Shown here piece after piece: positions 11,251 through 22,210 of a stretch of DNA of 64,000 nt. Origin of the DNA: Ochotona curzoniae (Eukaryota; Chordata; Mammalia; Lagomorpha; Ochotonidae); NCBI RefSeq assembly GCF_017591425.1, contig NW_024465369.1, positions 23,559,501 to 23,623,500 of the forward strand. Direction: 5' to 3'. Under the pieces are notes generated by a model. The model was not told the origin of the DNA and ran no database searches. It saw only the letters and a program-made list of their open reading frames with translations. The stretch's first letter is position 1. Each line of letters opens with the position of its first letter. The translations under genes were made by a program, and so were the position numbers.

Positions 11251-14115
11251 TGATTTAACTTATAAACTCAGACAAAAATAGTCCAATAAAATTTGGCAAA
11301 ATTGTACATAAACTGTCACAAATAAAAATTCATGCAAGAAGAAGAGAGAGCAAAGAAAAAGCTTCTGATGAGCTCTCTTCTGTCTCCTTTGCCCAGATGG
11401 AGCTGGAACGAACACATTAGCGGCCTTGGCTCTCCTCACTGTCCTGCTCAAGCAGCAGGTGCCTGCCCATGTCCAACTTTGTTTCTTCACTGCTCTGTTC
11501 AGAGCTGCTTTAATCTCACCCACTTCTACAGTCCAGGTAAATGGATCTTGACATAAGGAGGGCAGATTACAGAATCATAGAAAGGTCCCAACCAACACAG
11601 AAAGAGTGATGAAATCCGAAAGGCAGTGGAGACCCCAATGGTGCTGGACAATCACCGAGAACATGCTGTCCAAGAATGCAGCCACCAGACTTGTTCAGTA
11701 ACATGGTTTTATACACTCAAGACAAGGTTCTTTCTGCTATACTCCTCTAGTTTCTGGATTCAAAACATAAGGCAACCCAGGTGGAGAGGTTCACACCCCC
11801 ATCCAGGTACAGCAGGGGTGCTGGGGGCATGGAGGTGGGCAGGGCTGGGGAAGATGGGGTTGCTGAGCTTCAGTGAAAAACCACAAAAACCTATGATTGC
11901 CTCCCCTTGCCTGGTTAAGGACCACATGCTGCATATAGCCTGAGCCTAACAATACTAATTCCCCTCCTCTTTTAAATGACTTGGTATCAGTTTTAGAACA
12001 GAGGCAAAAGAAAGACCAAGTCCTAAATAAACACAAAATACCCTTTGCCATTATTTCATTGTTCAGGGTTCACCTAATCAAAATACTTGTTTTCTTTTAC
12101 CTGGGGAGTTCAGCCCCACCCCCATCTGCATCCCACCAGGTCAGCCTGAGATTGGTCCACAGGCTGCCGCCTGTTGCAGACCACATCCAGGGCCAGGTGA
12201 TAATTGCCCCCTTAACGCCCAGGCCTACCATGGGCTCACTAATTGCTCCAAGCCCCTGCTGTTTCCTCTTGCAAACACCTTAATGGAAAAACAAAGCAGG
12301 CCATGGCCCAGAGGCTGCCGCTAACTCCCTAGACCTAGTTCCAAGCCTTTCCCACATGGCGAACTTCATTTGTAAAGGCAACAAAAGAGGAACTGAGAGC
12401 TGTAGCAGTCCACCACAGTAAGTACAACAAGCAGTTTAGAGTTCATTACATGAAAAATTGCATGTCCTTCTAGTGACTGCATGTGAAGAACAGGAGCTTC
12501 TCAGTCTCAGAAGATTCAAAGTGAAGTTGCGATGGAAATTCAGGGGCTAAGCACTCGAGGGTCTCTTTAAAACCAACACACACTTATGAGGGATGGGGCT
12601 GTGAGACTCTTCAGCACAAACCCTGAGGAGCACAGCCAGAAGAAAACGGAGCCAGAAACACGTTCATTTCCAACAGATGAACACTTGTGGGCCAGGGCAA
12701 CTATTCTAGTTCGGTGTGTAACAAGATGCCTGCCTTTAAACATCCTGTTTGACCATGAATATTTCGAGAACTTGCTTCTATAAATACCTTCGTGCTTTTC
12801 AGCGAGGAAATCCTGCACAGCTATTCATAGAGCATTCATCTATAGTACCGAGTGATTTCCATGGCTCTGGCGTGACATTATGTAAGGAAGATGGTGCAGA
12901 AGGGGAGACTAAGATGTAGTTGGGGATGGCAGGCCCTGCGAAGTTTACAATGAATATGAGAGCAATTAGGGAACCAGGAGAGAAGCTCCAACATGTACTT
13001 GACATCTATGATCAACTTTGAGTGGCGCACCACATGAGTCACAAAGCCTGCACAAACCTTGTGGCAGCAGTCAAGGAGGCACCTGTCGGCCAGTCTGAGA
13101 GAGGCAGGAAACTGAGGCTGCGGGAGTCTGTGAATCATCTTTCCACTGCACTGCAGTAGACAGAAACCACAAGACAAAACCAGGGTTCAGGCCTTCAGAA
13201 TAAGAAGAATGAGTCTGAGTCAGGCTCCCTTTGAAGGCCATTGAGCAGTCATTTCCAGAGACAATGCGTGTGAGGGAAACAGTTGGTGAAAAGGGGAAGA
13301 GGTTGTTACCAGAGGTGAGATGGGATCTGTGCCAGGAAGATGGGTGGAGCCAAGAAAATAATGTGACACAACTCTCTTCTTCAAGGAGACCAAATGAAGA
13401 TGTTTCAATCCCAACATTTACCCCTTACACACCATTCCAGGTTGGGCTTAATCACAAGTTTTAAGTTGAATCTAACATAGAAGACACGAGGGATGATTTT
13501 GAGGAAAACCCCAAATTTAGTCTTTAAGCCAAATACATATAATTTTAGAATAATACATACATATAAGATTTTATTCTGATATGGGGAAGGGGATTTTTAG
13601 ATCAGAAAACACAAAAACAAACAAACAAACAAAAAAACCAAGGCCACAGAGTCTGGTTCCAGGTATGTTTCTGCGAGACCTTCAGTTTTTCCCTCAGAAT
13701 ATCATTTCTAGACCTTTGATTATGCGAACTCACAAAGAGCTCAGAGGATCAGGTTAAGAGATGTCTGATTGCATTCAGTGCTGAACACACCCCGTCAAAG
13801 CAGGTGACAATTGTTTTCTCTTTCCTGAGTTCCTATCTTCTGGATTCTGAATGTGTATTATTTGTCAGGCATTATGTTGAGACCTACTATACAAACTTGG
13901 CCATGAGAAGTCAATGATTACTAGGGAAGTGGCATGTGATTGACCTATATAGCCATCTCCTGAAAAGGAGATGAGCAAATGTAGAAGATAGTATTTTGGG
14001 GAAAGAACACTTGTAAAAATGAATTTGTTATCAAACGAATGAACCATTTGCAAAAAATATAAAGGTATAATAATTTTTAGTGCCCTTAGGGTTTACTCAG
14101 AATACAGAATGGCTG
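11251..14115. other. Unique intronic sequence, including a GC-richer patch
   Basis: No coding gene. The patch 12055-12420 is richer in GC than its surroundings, with CCCCACCCCC, inverted CCAAT (ATTGGTCC) and CCAGGTGA E-box-like sites. An A/AAC-rich run lies at 13610-13640. Confidence 0.6.
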
Positions 14116-14130
14116 GCAGGAACAGGGGGT

Positions 14131-14268
14131 AGTGAGGGAGGCAAGGCAGAGAAGGAGAAGGCAGAGGGGAGGAGAGGAAGGAAAGGAGGAGAGGAAGGTA
14201 GGAAGGAAGATAGCGAGGAAGAGAGGGAGAGAGAAGAAGAGAGGAAGGGAGGGAGGGAGGGAGAGCAT
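14131..14268 (+). repeat. Polypurine (GGAA/GGGA) tract
   Basis: Mostly G and A with few interruptions; 14215-14265 is uninterrupted purine ending in (GGGA)n. The RBMS1 RNA carries the pyrimidine strand. Confidence 0.9.
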
Positions 14269-16129
14269 CTGAGAGCATCCAGTTCACCAGTTGGCTGAGT
14301 TGCTCTCATTGTTACAACTGCACAGCAAACCCAGACATGACAATTACAGGACAGCAGCCTCCTAGGGAACTGTTTCAATTGTTGCGTGTGAAAAATGTTA
14401 ATGCACTAGAGACAACAGTGATGATCAATTTCTTGACATGAGCTAGTCCTTACTTTGGCTAAATTGAGAAGGAAGAAAGCAAAAGGATGTCCAGGGCTTC
14501 TTTTCATTTGTTCTTCTCAAGTTCAGAAAGCACACAACAGATTTTCATAAACCTTTGGCTAATTGGACGTGCAATCCTGATGTAACTGTATCCCATGTAG
14601 CCATGCCAATTAAAAACTTCCCAGTCGAGAAGGATTCTTTTCCCCAGGAACTTCATTATGTGCTTCTAAAAGTGCGCACAACGCTAACTGTTGGTAATTT
14701 CCTTTTGTTTCTAGTGCACAACTATACGGAATGGTTCCCACAAGATTCACCCTGCAGGTGCCGCATGTGTTTTACATATTTCTTACAGTATTCATGGCTG
14801 ACAAAGAGGATCATTCACTAAAGCTATCATTTGGAATGGTCTTTGAGTTTGATGAATTCTGACACTGTGAACTAATTCTGATCTCTCCCCAAAGTGGGGC
14901 TAGGAAAACTTGTTCTTCATGATTCCCTCCTGCCATGTTACACTGAGCAGCTGATGTCAGTGTATCCCAAGTCAAGTCATTTTCCCTTCTCTGATACAGC
15001 GGATGCATATGAACCATCATAATGGAAAAGATAACAGCAACAACAAATGAAAATCCTTGGGTGGAAAGAAAGAACTACACAGTCAGGCAAGGTAGGTAAG
15101 TGGAGACTGGTTGCAGTCAGAGGGTAATTTGGCAATCCCCAGCGAAAGTTTTAAATGGTTTCTCCAAAGACAAAGATGAATACTCTTGTAAAGATTATAG
15201 AGAAAAGCTGTAAACCATCTAAATCCTAAGTAAATGGCAGAAGAGCTACAGAATGCAAAAAGCATTTAATCAGTGATGCTGTGTGTTCTTATTTCATTGC
15301 AGAGATAACCCACGCCTCTTAGAGAGGGGGAACCGGATATTGCATCTTACAAGATATGGGCCATGAAGAAACCATTCAGTACAGGCCCTCTTCTCTTCCA
15401 CACAAAACGGATCCCATCAGAGCTGACACAGAGCAACAGAATGCAAGCCAGAAACCCAATGAACATCTGTAATTTTTAAATTTCTGGTTGATAACCACAA
15501 TGAAAATAAGGAACAGACAAAATTAGTTTCAGTAACTTTTCCTCTAACACAATATATGCAAAGTATTCTTGATGTGAAATGAATATAAAGTAACAGGAAA
15601 CCTGATCATTTTCTTCCTGAGACGCTTCAGTGTGGTGTGTACTTCACACCTCCAGTTCATCCCTCTTTCCTCTCTGACAGTTCGGCATTTCCCTCACACA
15701 GTAAACAGAAGCTTGGTTCCATTAGTTACTTTAAAATGGACAGAATTTTGGAACTGTAAATCAATTTTTTTGTACTTCTGAAGTTATTTTTTCTAACTTT
15801 GGGTTTCTGGGAGATAATCATTCCTCTTTTGAGGCACATTTTCAGACAGCAGGTCTGCTTGAAAATCCACAAGAGTAATTTCCTTCTAAGTAAGATTCTA
15901 TTGTTAGTCTCATAAATTAAGTCTCATAGCACACCAGAATACTCTGATTCTTCCCTCATCAGCATCAACACTTAAGCTCTTGAATGAACTTTAATCATTA
16001 CTGGAATAGAATGAATAATAGACATGTATGGGCATGACTTGAAATCATATCAGAATGCTACATTTTAATCTGATAGGCATCATTAAAAAAATTCAGCAGA
16101 GGGAGGTACAGTTCCCTATTTATTTACTG
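14269..16129. other. Unique intronic sequence
   Basis: No recognised repeat or gene. The interval 14550-14830 looks like single-copy sequence, but its 88-codon plus-strand ORF resembles no known protein. Confidence 0.6.
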
Positions 16130-16425
16130 TCTAAAAACCAAACTAGGGTTGTTGAGACTTTGGCACAAGACACCACTGAGATGCCTGCATCTCCTATCAG
16201 AATAGCTGGCTCCTCTACTTCATATCCGACGTCTAGACAGTCCTCCTGCCAGCAGGTGATGGCTCAGGTACTTGGGTCCCTCCCACTCAGGTGGGAGGAC
16301 CTGAAGTCCAGGCTCTTGGGTTTGGCTTGGACAGTCTTAGCTGTTGTAAACATCTGCAGAATAAATCCGATGATGAAGAATTGTCTTAGACACACTGCCT
16401 TTCAAATTAGAAAGGAAGACACAAG
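16130..16425 (+). mobile_element. C-SINE, diverged
   Basis: CCTGCCAGCAGGTGATGG, CTCAGGTACTTGGGTCCCTC, GGTGGGAGGACC and the CTGCCTTTCAAATTAGA tail follow the C-SINE order. The 5' promoter end is poorly preserved. Antisense to RBMS1. Confidence 0.8.
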
Positions 16426-17325
16426 AGAAAGGAAGAAAAATGTAAAAACACAGACAACTGATTAAATCTGAACTCAATCGACCATGCAGATCTGAGACCT
16501 CTATTTGTCTCAGACGTCACAAATCCATCAAACGCTACCATGTGATGCCAGGGGAGCAACCACTGCAGCCACAAACCCCTTCAAGGTGTCACTGAAATAT
16601 GAGATCTGGTGATTGAGTGGGAGATGGAAGGCCACATGTACTCTGAAAATTAAACTCCAAAACTTCAGCCAGTTCCTATAATAAACAGATGACAACTTCA
16701 GTGAAATATTTTCCATAAATCTTTATAAAGAGTACCAAAAAAGAGATTCTGATAGAGTTCATCAGAAACATAAGTGGAAAGATGGAGCTTTTTCAACTCA
16801 CATTTTTTTACTCCTACCTTACGGGAGTGATTTTAACAGAATTAGAATAGAATACTCAGTGTTACATATATGCTATAGTACATTCCACTATTTAAATAGC
16901 ATCTTACTGAAAGTACTCACTTTAAGTCAAGCTCACATTCACAATGAAATGTGACATTCCCTACACACCGAGAAAATTTCATCATGTCCTGTCTGCCATT
17001 CATCCATTCATCCCTCATTCACCTGCCCATGATCTTTTCTCACAAGCATCTCAATCTTACAAAGAACAGGAACTATGTCTTCTGCATTTTTTTATGTCCT
17101 ATGCTTTCTACCTATTGTGTTATCTTCATGTTTGTGCTCTCTAGTTTCAAAAGAGGTGCTTAAGAAATGAACGGTCGTTGAAATGATTGTTACTTTAAGA
17201 AGAGCTAAACTTCAAAGAAAAAAGGAGAGGTGGCAGTCATGAGGCAGGACAGGGTGAGCACAGAAGAACATTTGATATCCTTTTGAAAGGAGAGCTGAGG
17301 GGAAGGCAAGAAGGCAACAGTATTT
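16426..17325. other. Unique intronic sequence
   Basis: AT-rich; nothing recognised. Confidence 0.55.
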
Positions 17326-17520
17326 GTCCCATGTCCTGCTAGTACCAGACGCCGTCCCAGGAACCCTGTGTTATCTCACTTAATCCTCAAACAAGCAGCA
17401 TAATCCCCACTTTATGAACTGAGAATAAGGGGTCAGAAAGCAAAAGCAACTTGCCCGGGATCACCCAGCTATCAATCACCCAGGCAGCTGGAACTTGACC
17501 AGGCCTGGTTGTGCCAACTC
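17326..17520 (+). repeat. MIR SINE relic
   Basis: TGTTATCTCACTTAATCCTC, CATAATCCCCACTTTATGAAC, AAAGCAACTTGCCCGGGATC and ACCCAGCTA are in MIR order, with good preservation for this family. Confidence 0.88.
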
Positions 17521-17907
17521 AAGATCCCAGCCCTGCCTCCCCAGCCCAGGGAGGGGTGGGGCAGAACTGCCAATTGAGGCCGGCTTCCACACTCTATAGG
17601 AACATCCGGTCAGGCATTGCCCAAGCTGACACTCACAGCATTACCTCTTCCCTTTGCCTGTAACACGCGGTACCTGTGGTGTGGAAATGAGTTTATTTGC
17701 ATTAGAAATAACATGGCAATCTCGGTCTAAATTCTAAACTGATGACCACGCCATTTTGGTAATAGACAAGATAAAACCCCATAAATATATTCGAGCTCTT
17801 TCAGCTTTGAGATCTGTCATATGACTTTGCTACAAATTTTCCCCATGTTTCTGATGTAGTTGGAAACAAATGAATGTCAAAGTTTTATGCAGGCTATATG
17901 ATCATTT

Positions 17908-18207
17908 GTGACGGGGCAGGCCTTTGGCACAACGGTAGGACGCTGTTTGGGACAACTGTGTTCCAGAGCAGAGCGCCTGGGTTTGAGTTCCAGCTTCACT
18001 CCCGATTCCAGCTACATATTGAGGCACATCCCGGGAGGCAGCAGTGATGGCTTAAGTACTTGGGACCTTGCGTATGGAAGACTCAGGTGAGTTCCAGGCT
18101 CCTGGATTTGACCTGGCCCATCCTTAGTTGTCGTGGGCTAATCTCGGGAGTGGACCAGTAGACAGAAGATCTCTGTCTCTGACTTTCAGACAAATCTTAA
18201 ACATTAG
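17908..18207 (+). mobile_element. C-SINE
   Basis: The 5' end GGGGCAGGCCTTTGGCACAAC is followed by B box GGTTTGAGTTCC near 17970, CTTAAGTACTTGGGACC, GGAGTGGACCAGTAGACAG and a short AAATCTTAAA tail. Confidence 0.88.
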
Positions 18208-18411
18208 GTACTTAAAAAATAATTTCTGGTGATGTGAGAAAGTTAAGAAATTATATTTGTAAACTAAACTTTTATCACAATGTCAGGAACTGAAATAAAA
18301 AATTTATTTATTACATAAAGTTCTCAGTGAAGGGGCCAAAGTAGCCAAAAGAATATGTCCAGTATTAGCATATACCTTTACATACGTGTGTGAGATGCAA
18401 TTTAAATATAT

Positions 18412-18745
18412 GAATGAGCTGGTGTGGTAGCCTAGCAGCTAAAGTCCTCATCTTGCACATGCTGGGATTCCATATGGCACTAGTTCTAATCCCAGTAGCC
18501 CTTCCCATCCAGCTCCCTGCTTGTAGCTTGGGAAAGCAGTAGAGGATGGCCCAAGGCCTTGGTACCCTGCATGCACATGGGAGACCCAGAAGCAGCTTCT
18601 GGCTCCTGGCTTTGGATCGGCACAGTTGTGGCCATTGCTGCTGCTTGGGGAGTGAATCAACGGATGGAAGATCTTCCCCTCTGTCTCTCCTTCTCTCTGT
18701 ATATATGATTTTCCAATAAAAATATTAATATATAAATACATATTT
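18412..18745 (+). mobile_element. C-SINE, pika-type form
   Basis: It carries the TAGCCTAGCAGCTAAAGTCC head and GGTTCTAATCC-like B box (AGTTCTAATCCCAG). It continues through CCCAAGGCCTTGGTACCC and AATCAACGGATGGAAGATC to a CCAATAAAAATATTAATA tail. Confidence 0.93.
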
Positions 18746-18842
18746 AGGATTTATTGTATCATGTATATATTTATTATATATATTTGTGTAGTTTATATAT
18801 ATACACACACACACACATATACATACACATACATACACACAA
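18746..18842 (+). repeat. AT-rich and CA/TA microsatellite
   Basis: TATATA stretches pass into (AC)n and ACATAC units up to 18840, directly after a C-SINE tail and directly before the next C-SINE. It probably grew from the first element's A-rich tail. Confidence 0.85.
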
Positions 18843-19125
18843 TGCTGTGGTAGAGCAGGCCAAGCCTCTGCCTGAGGTGCCAACATTCTATGTGGACATT
18901 GGTTCTAATCTTGTATGTGCCACTTCCCTGCTTATGGTCTGGGAAGGTCAGGAGGATGGCCCAAGTCCTTCAGTTTCTACATTCACATGGGAGATTTGAA
19001 AAGAAGTTCCTAGCTCCTGGCTTCAGCTCCAGCTGTTGTGGCCACTTAGGGAGTGAGCCAGTGGATGGGAGTGCTTGGTCTGCTTCTGTCTCTGTGTAAA
19101 TAAATCTTTAAATCAAAAAAGTATA
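18843..19125 (+). mobile_element. C-SINE
   Basis: GCTGTGGTAGAGCAGGCCAAG opens the element; GGTTCTAATC, GCCCAAGTCCTTCAG, GGGAGTGAGCCAGTGGATGG and AAATAAATCTTTAAATC follow. The first bases of the 5' end merge with the preceding microsatellite. Confidence 0.88.
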
Positions 19126-20084
19126 TAGTACACATAAAGTAGGATATATTTTATACTTTAAAATATATTACATCTTTAAAAGTATGTGTATGCATATACA
19201 AATAGCCTTTCTGACAAATGTAGCCTATAATGGACAAGTCTTTATAGTTTTTTCTTATTACACAGAATGAATTTAAAAACTTGTATTTTATCCCTACACC
19301 AGTGACAACTGACATTCACAATAGGCCCAGTGCAATGTGATTCCACTCCACTGTCCTTCCAGTTTGGGTCCTGACATCTCCATCAGTCCCTGGCACCCTT
19401 GGACACACACAATTGAAAATTTGGTGCTCTGCTCTATAGGCCTGAATGCATCAGCGAATATCCCCTAAATTTACAGACTGTAAGTACTAAGCAATAAACA
19501 CTTGAGAAGGTTTTTTAAAATGTGATTACTTTTTGTTTTTAGTATCTCCGTTTCTATATTTTCTAATTACATTTATAATCTTTGAGCTCCTGTTCCTATC
19601 TGAACAGGAAACTCTACAAGATACTGGAAGGCAGAATTTCTCCTAAGGTACTCCCAGGTGACCCGAGGCTGACTTTCAGTTCTCTCAGGAGTCATCTAGT
19701 AACAGGAGAAAAGCAGCAGCTGACCTCAGGGACCTGAGGGCAGAGAAAGAAAGAGAGGCATCCTCCATGGGCGGATGGGGGGTGGGGGTGGGAATTACAC
19801 AGGGCTTGACAGAGAATACGAGGCCAACAACACTTGGAGAAAGATTTTAAATAGGTACAAATTCAATCAAGAAGGCATGCAGAGCCAGAATTTTCTGACA
19901 TACAACTTAAACAAATCACAGATTATATGTATGTCAGAAAAAAGAATCAGTACTATGTGTTTGGATCCCTCAATGAAAAAGTGAAGCAGTTCAACTGAAA
20001 ATTGGTATGCCCACATATATAGGTAAATATTCCTACATATTAGGGTTCTCTCCAAAAATTATTATAATGAAATGTATCTAAGTT
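19126..20084. other. Unique intronic sequence
   Basis: AT-rich at its left end. A small G-rich patch (GGGGGGTGGGGGTGGG) lies near 19770-19795. No gene. Confidence 0.55.
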
Positions 20085-20378
20085 TGGGGCTGACATCGTG
20101 ACTGGGCAAGTTTATCTGCCACCTGAGATGCTGGCATCCCGCTGCACCACTGCCGATTTAGCTTCCTTAGCAGCCTGGCAAAGCGACTGGAGATGCCCCA
20201 AATCCCTGAGTCCCTGCCAAGCACGTGGGAGACCCGGATAAGCTCTTGGCACCTGGCTTCAGCCTACCTCAGTACAGGCTGCTGTGGCCACTTGAGAGTG
20301 AATCTGCAGGTGGAAGAGAATGTCTCTTTGTGTCTCCCACTAACTCTGCCGTTCACGTAAATCAATCTGTTAAAACAC
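20085..20378 (+). mobile_element. C-SINE
   Basis: GGGGCTGACATCGTGACTGGG, ATGCTGGCATCCCGC, CAAGCACGTGGGAGACCCGG and GTGTCTCCCACTAACTCTGCC are in order. Antisense to RBMS1. Confidence 0.88.
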
Positions 20379-21899
20379 TGTGTGAGTTTTAGAGCAGTGA
20401 ACACATGTCAGCTGACCTGAATAACTATAAAGGTGTCATACCCCAAATGAGGGCCCTTCAGTTAGTGACAGAGAACACGTTCAGAGTCCACTGTCCATTT
20501 CCTTATTATTTCTTTCCATTTATGAAATGTTTCTATTATGAAATAATGAGAGAAAGTCTCCCTAAGGGCAGCTCCAAAGTGACATGGGATCCCATCTTTC
20601 CTCTTCACTGCAAGGTGGGGAAAGTGAGTCCATTATGTTTCATTGGGACATTTTAAAGGTTTAAGTTTAGTAATAAATATATATAGTACACATGGCAACT
20701 CTGAAAGCTTTGTTGAATTGAAAATCTGGGATAAAATGGTTCCAGAAGAAATGAAGGCTGAAAAACCAAACATGTCTAGCTCAGCTGCCACAGGAAAAGG
20801 CATGTCAATGAGGTCACAGAAAGTATGTCCCTCCCAAGGGAGGTACAGGGCATGTCAACCTCTCAGTTTTTTTGATCATTGTTGTTTTAAACTGAGCAAG
20901 CAAGGAACATGAAAATGTACAAATAGTTTTATGTGTTTCAAATCTTCTGTGAACATCTGGGTGAATAAACAAACACGAGCAAGATCTGAAGCTGAGCTCT
21001 CATGGCTAGTCTGTCGACATTCATATTCAGCCTTCAAGACTGAATTAACAAGCTGTGGTCTACTAGTAATAGAGAACGCTTAATATATCCTCTCCAAAAG
21101 AAAAGCTAATAGACCTTGTGAGACACTTCTTATACCATTTGTTTAAGCCCACAATGAAAAATAAGCTCCATGTCGCAATTTTCCATTTTGATCTTAAAAC
21201 CTGGTAAATGCACCTGTGAAATCAATGGACAATAACTCACCTTTCACAGGGCGAACTGAGATATTCTGAATTCTGTTACTATCATTTACAAACATTGGTC
21301 TTTGACATGGCACTTTCTTAAAGAAAACAGCTTTTATTACAAATTGACACAATGTATAGAAACTCTGAGAGGCAAAGCCATCTTTCCAGAAACATGTTCT
21401 TACATTGCTCGCCATGTCTAAACAACTAAACAGATGTCTATATGCCCCTTGCATTAAGTGCAAATGCAAAATGTATACCACAAAGAAAACCCATTCAACA
21501 GAATAATTTTTAAAGACTTTTTTTGTGTGTGTTAATTGTTCAAACAGTTGGGTCTCTGAAGAATACTGGGATCAGCATTAGAGGACAGAGTGTATTCTTC
21601 AGTCAAAAGCACTCATTCCACCATGAAGCAACCATATCACCTGCTCACATCAGAATCCTTACAAGCATGTATCAAGTTAACATTACACAGAGAAATTCAG
21701 TACCAGATTTTCCACTGTTATCATCCGTTAAATCCAACTACTGCTCTTCAAGTGAAACATGAAAAATGGCTAACTTCCTAAAAACTAGAATGAGGGACCA
21801 AAAAGCTACCATGGCATGGAACCCAGTTTTAAAATCTCAGCAAATAATGATCATAACATTAGGGGGAAAGTACTGGCAGCGGAGGTTAAAAAAAAAAAA
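20379..21899. other. Unique intronic sequence
   Basis: No recognised repeat or gene, apart from an A12 run ending near 21900. Confidence 0.55.
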
Positions 21900-22210
21900 A
21901 GCTGACCTAGGGATGTAGTGGTTATGATGCCATTTCTGGGTCACTGGTATCCCATACCAGATTACTTGGGTTCAAATCCTGGCTCTGCTCCAGATTCCAG
22001 ATTTGTGTTAATAAGCACTGAGAGGAGAATGTGATGGCCCAAGTCCTTAGGTCTCTGATAATTCTGTGGAAGACCTGGATTGAATGCCCAGGCTCTTACT
22101 GTAGGCCTGTCTGTGTCCTGTTGTGGACATGTGGAGAACAAACCAACAGACAAGACCTCTGTGTCGAGCATTCTCTCACTCCGCCTTTCAAATAAATAAC
22201 ATATTAGAAG
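21900..22210 (+). mobile_element. C-SINE, diverged
   Basis: GACCTAGGGATGTAGTGG, B-box-like GGTTCAAATCC at about 21969, GGCCCAAGTCCTTAGGTC and CGCCTTTCAAATAAATAAC. Confidence 0.87.
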
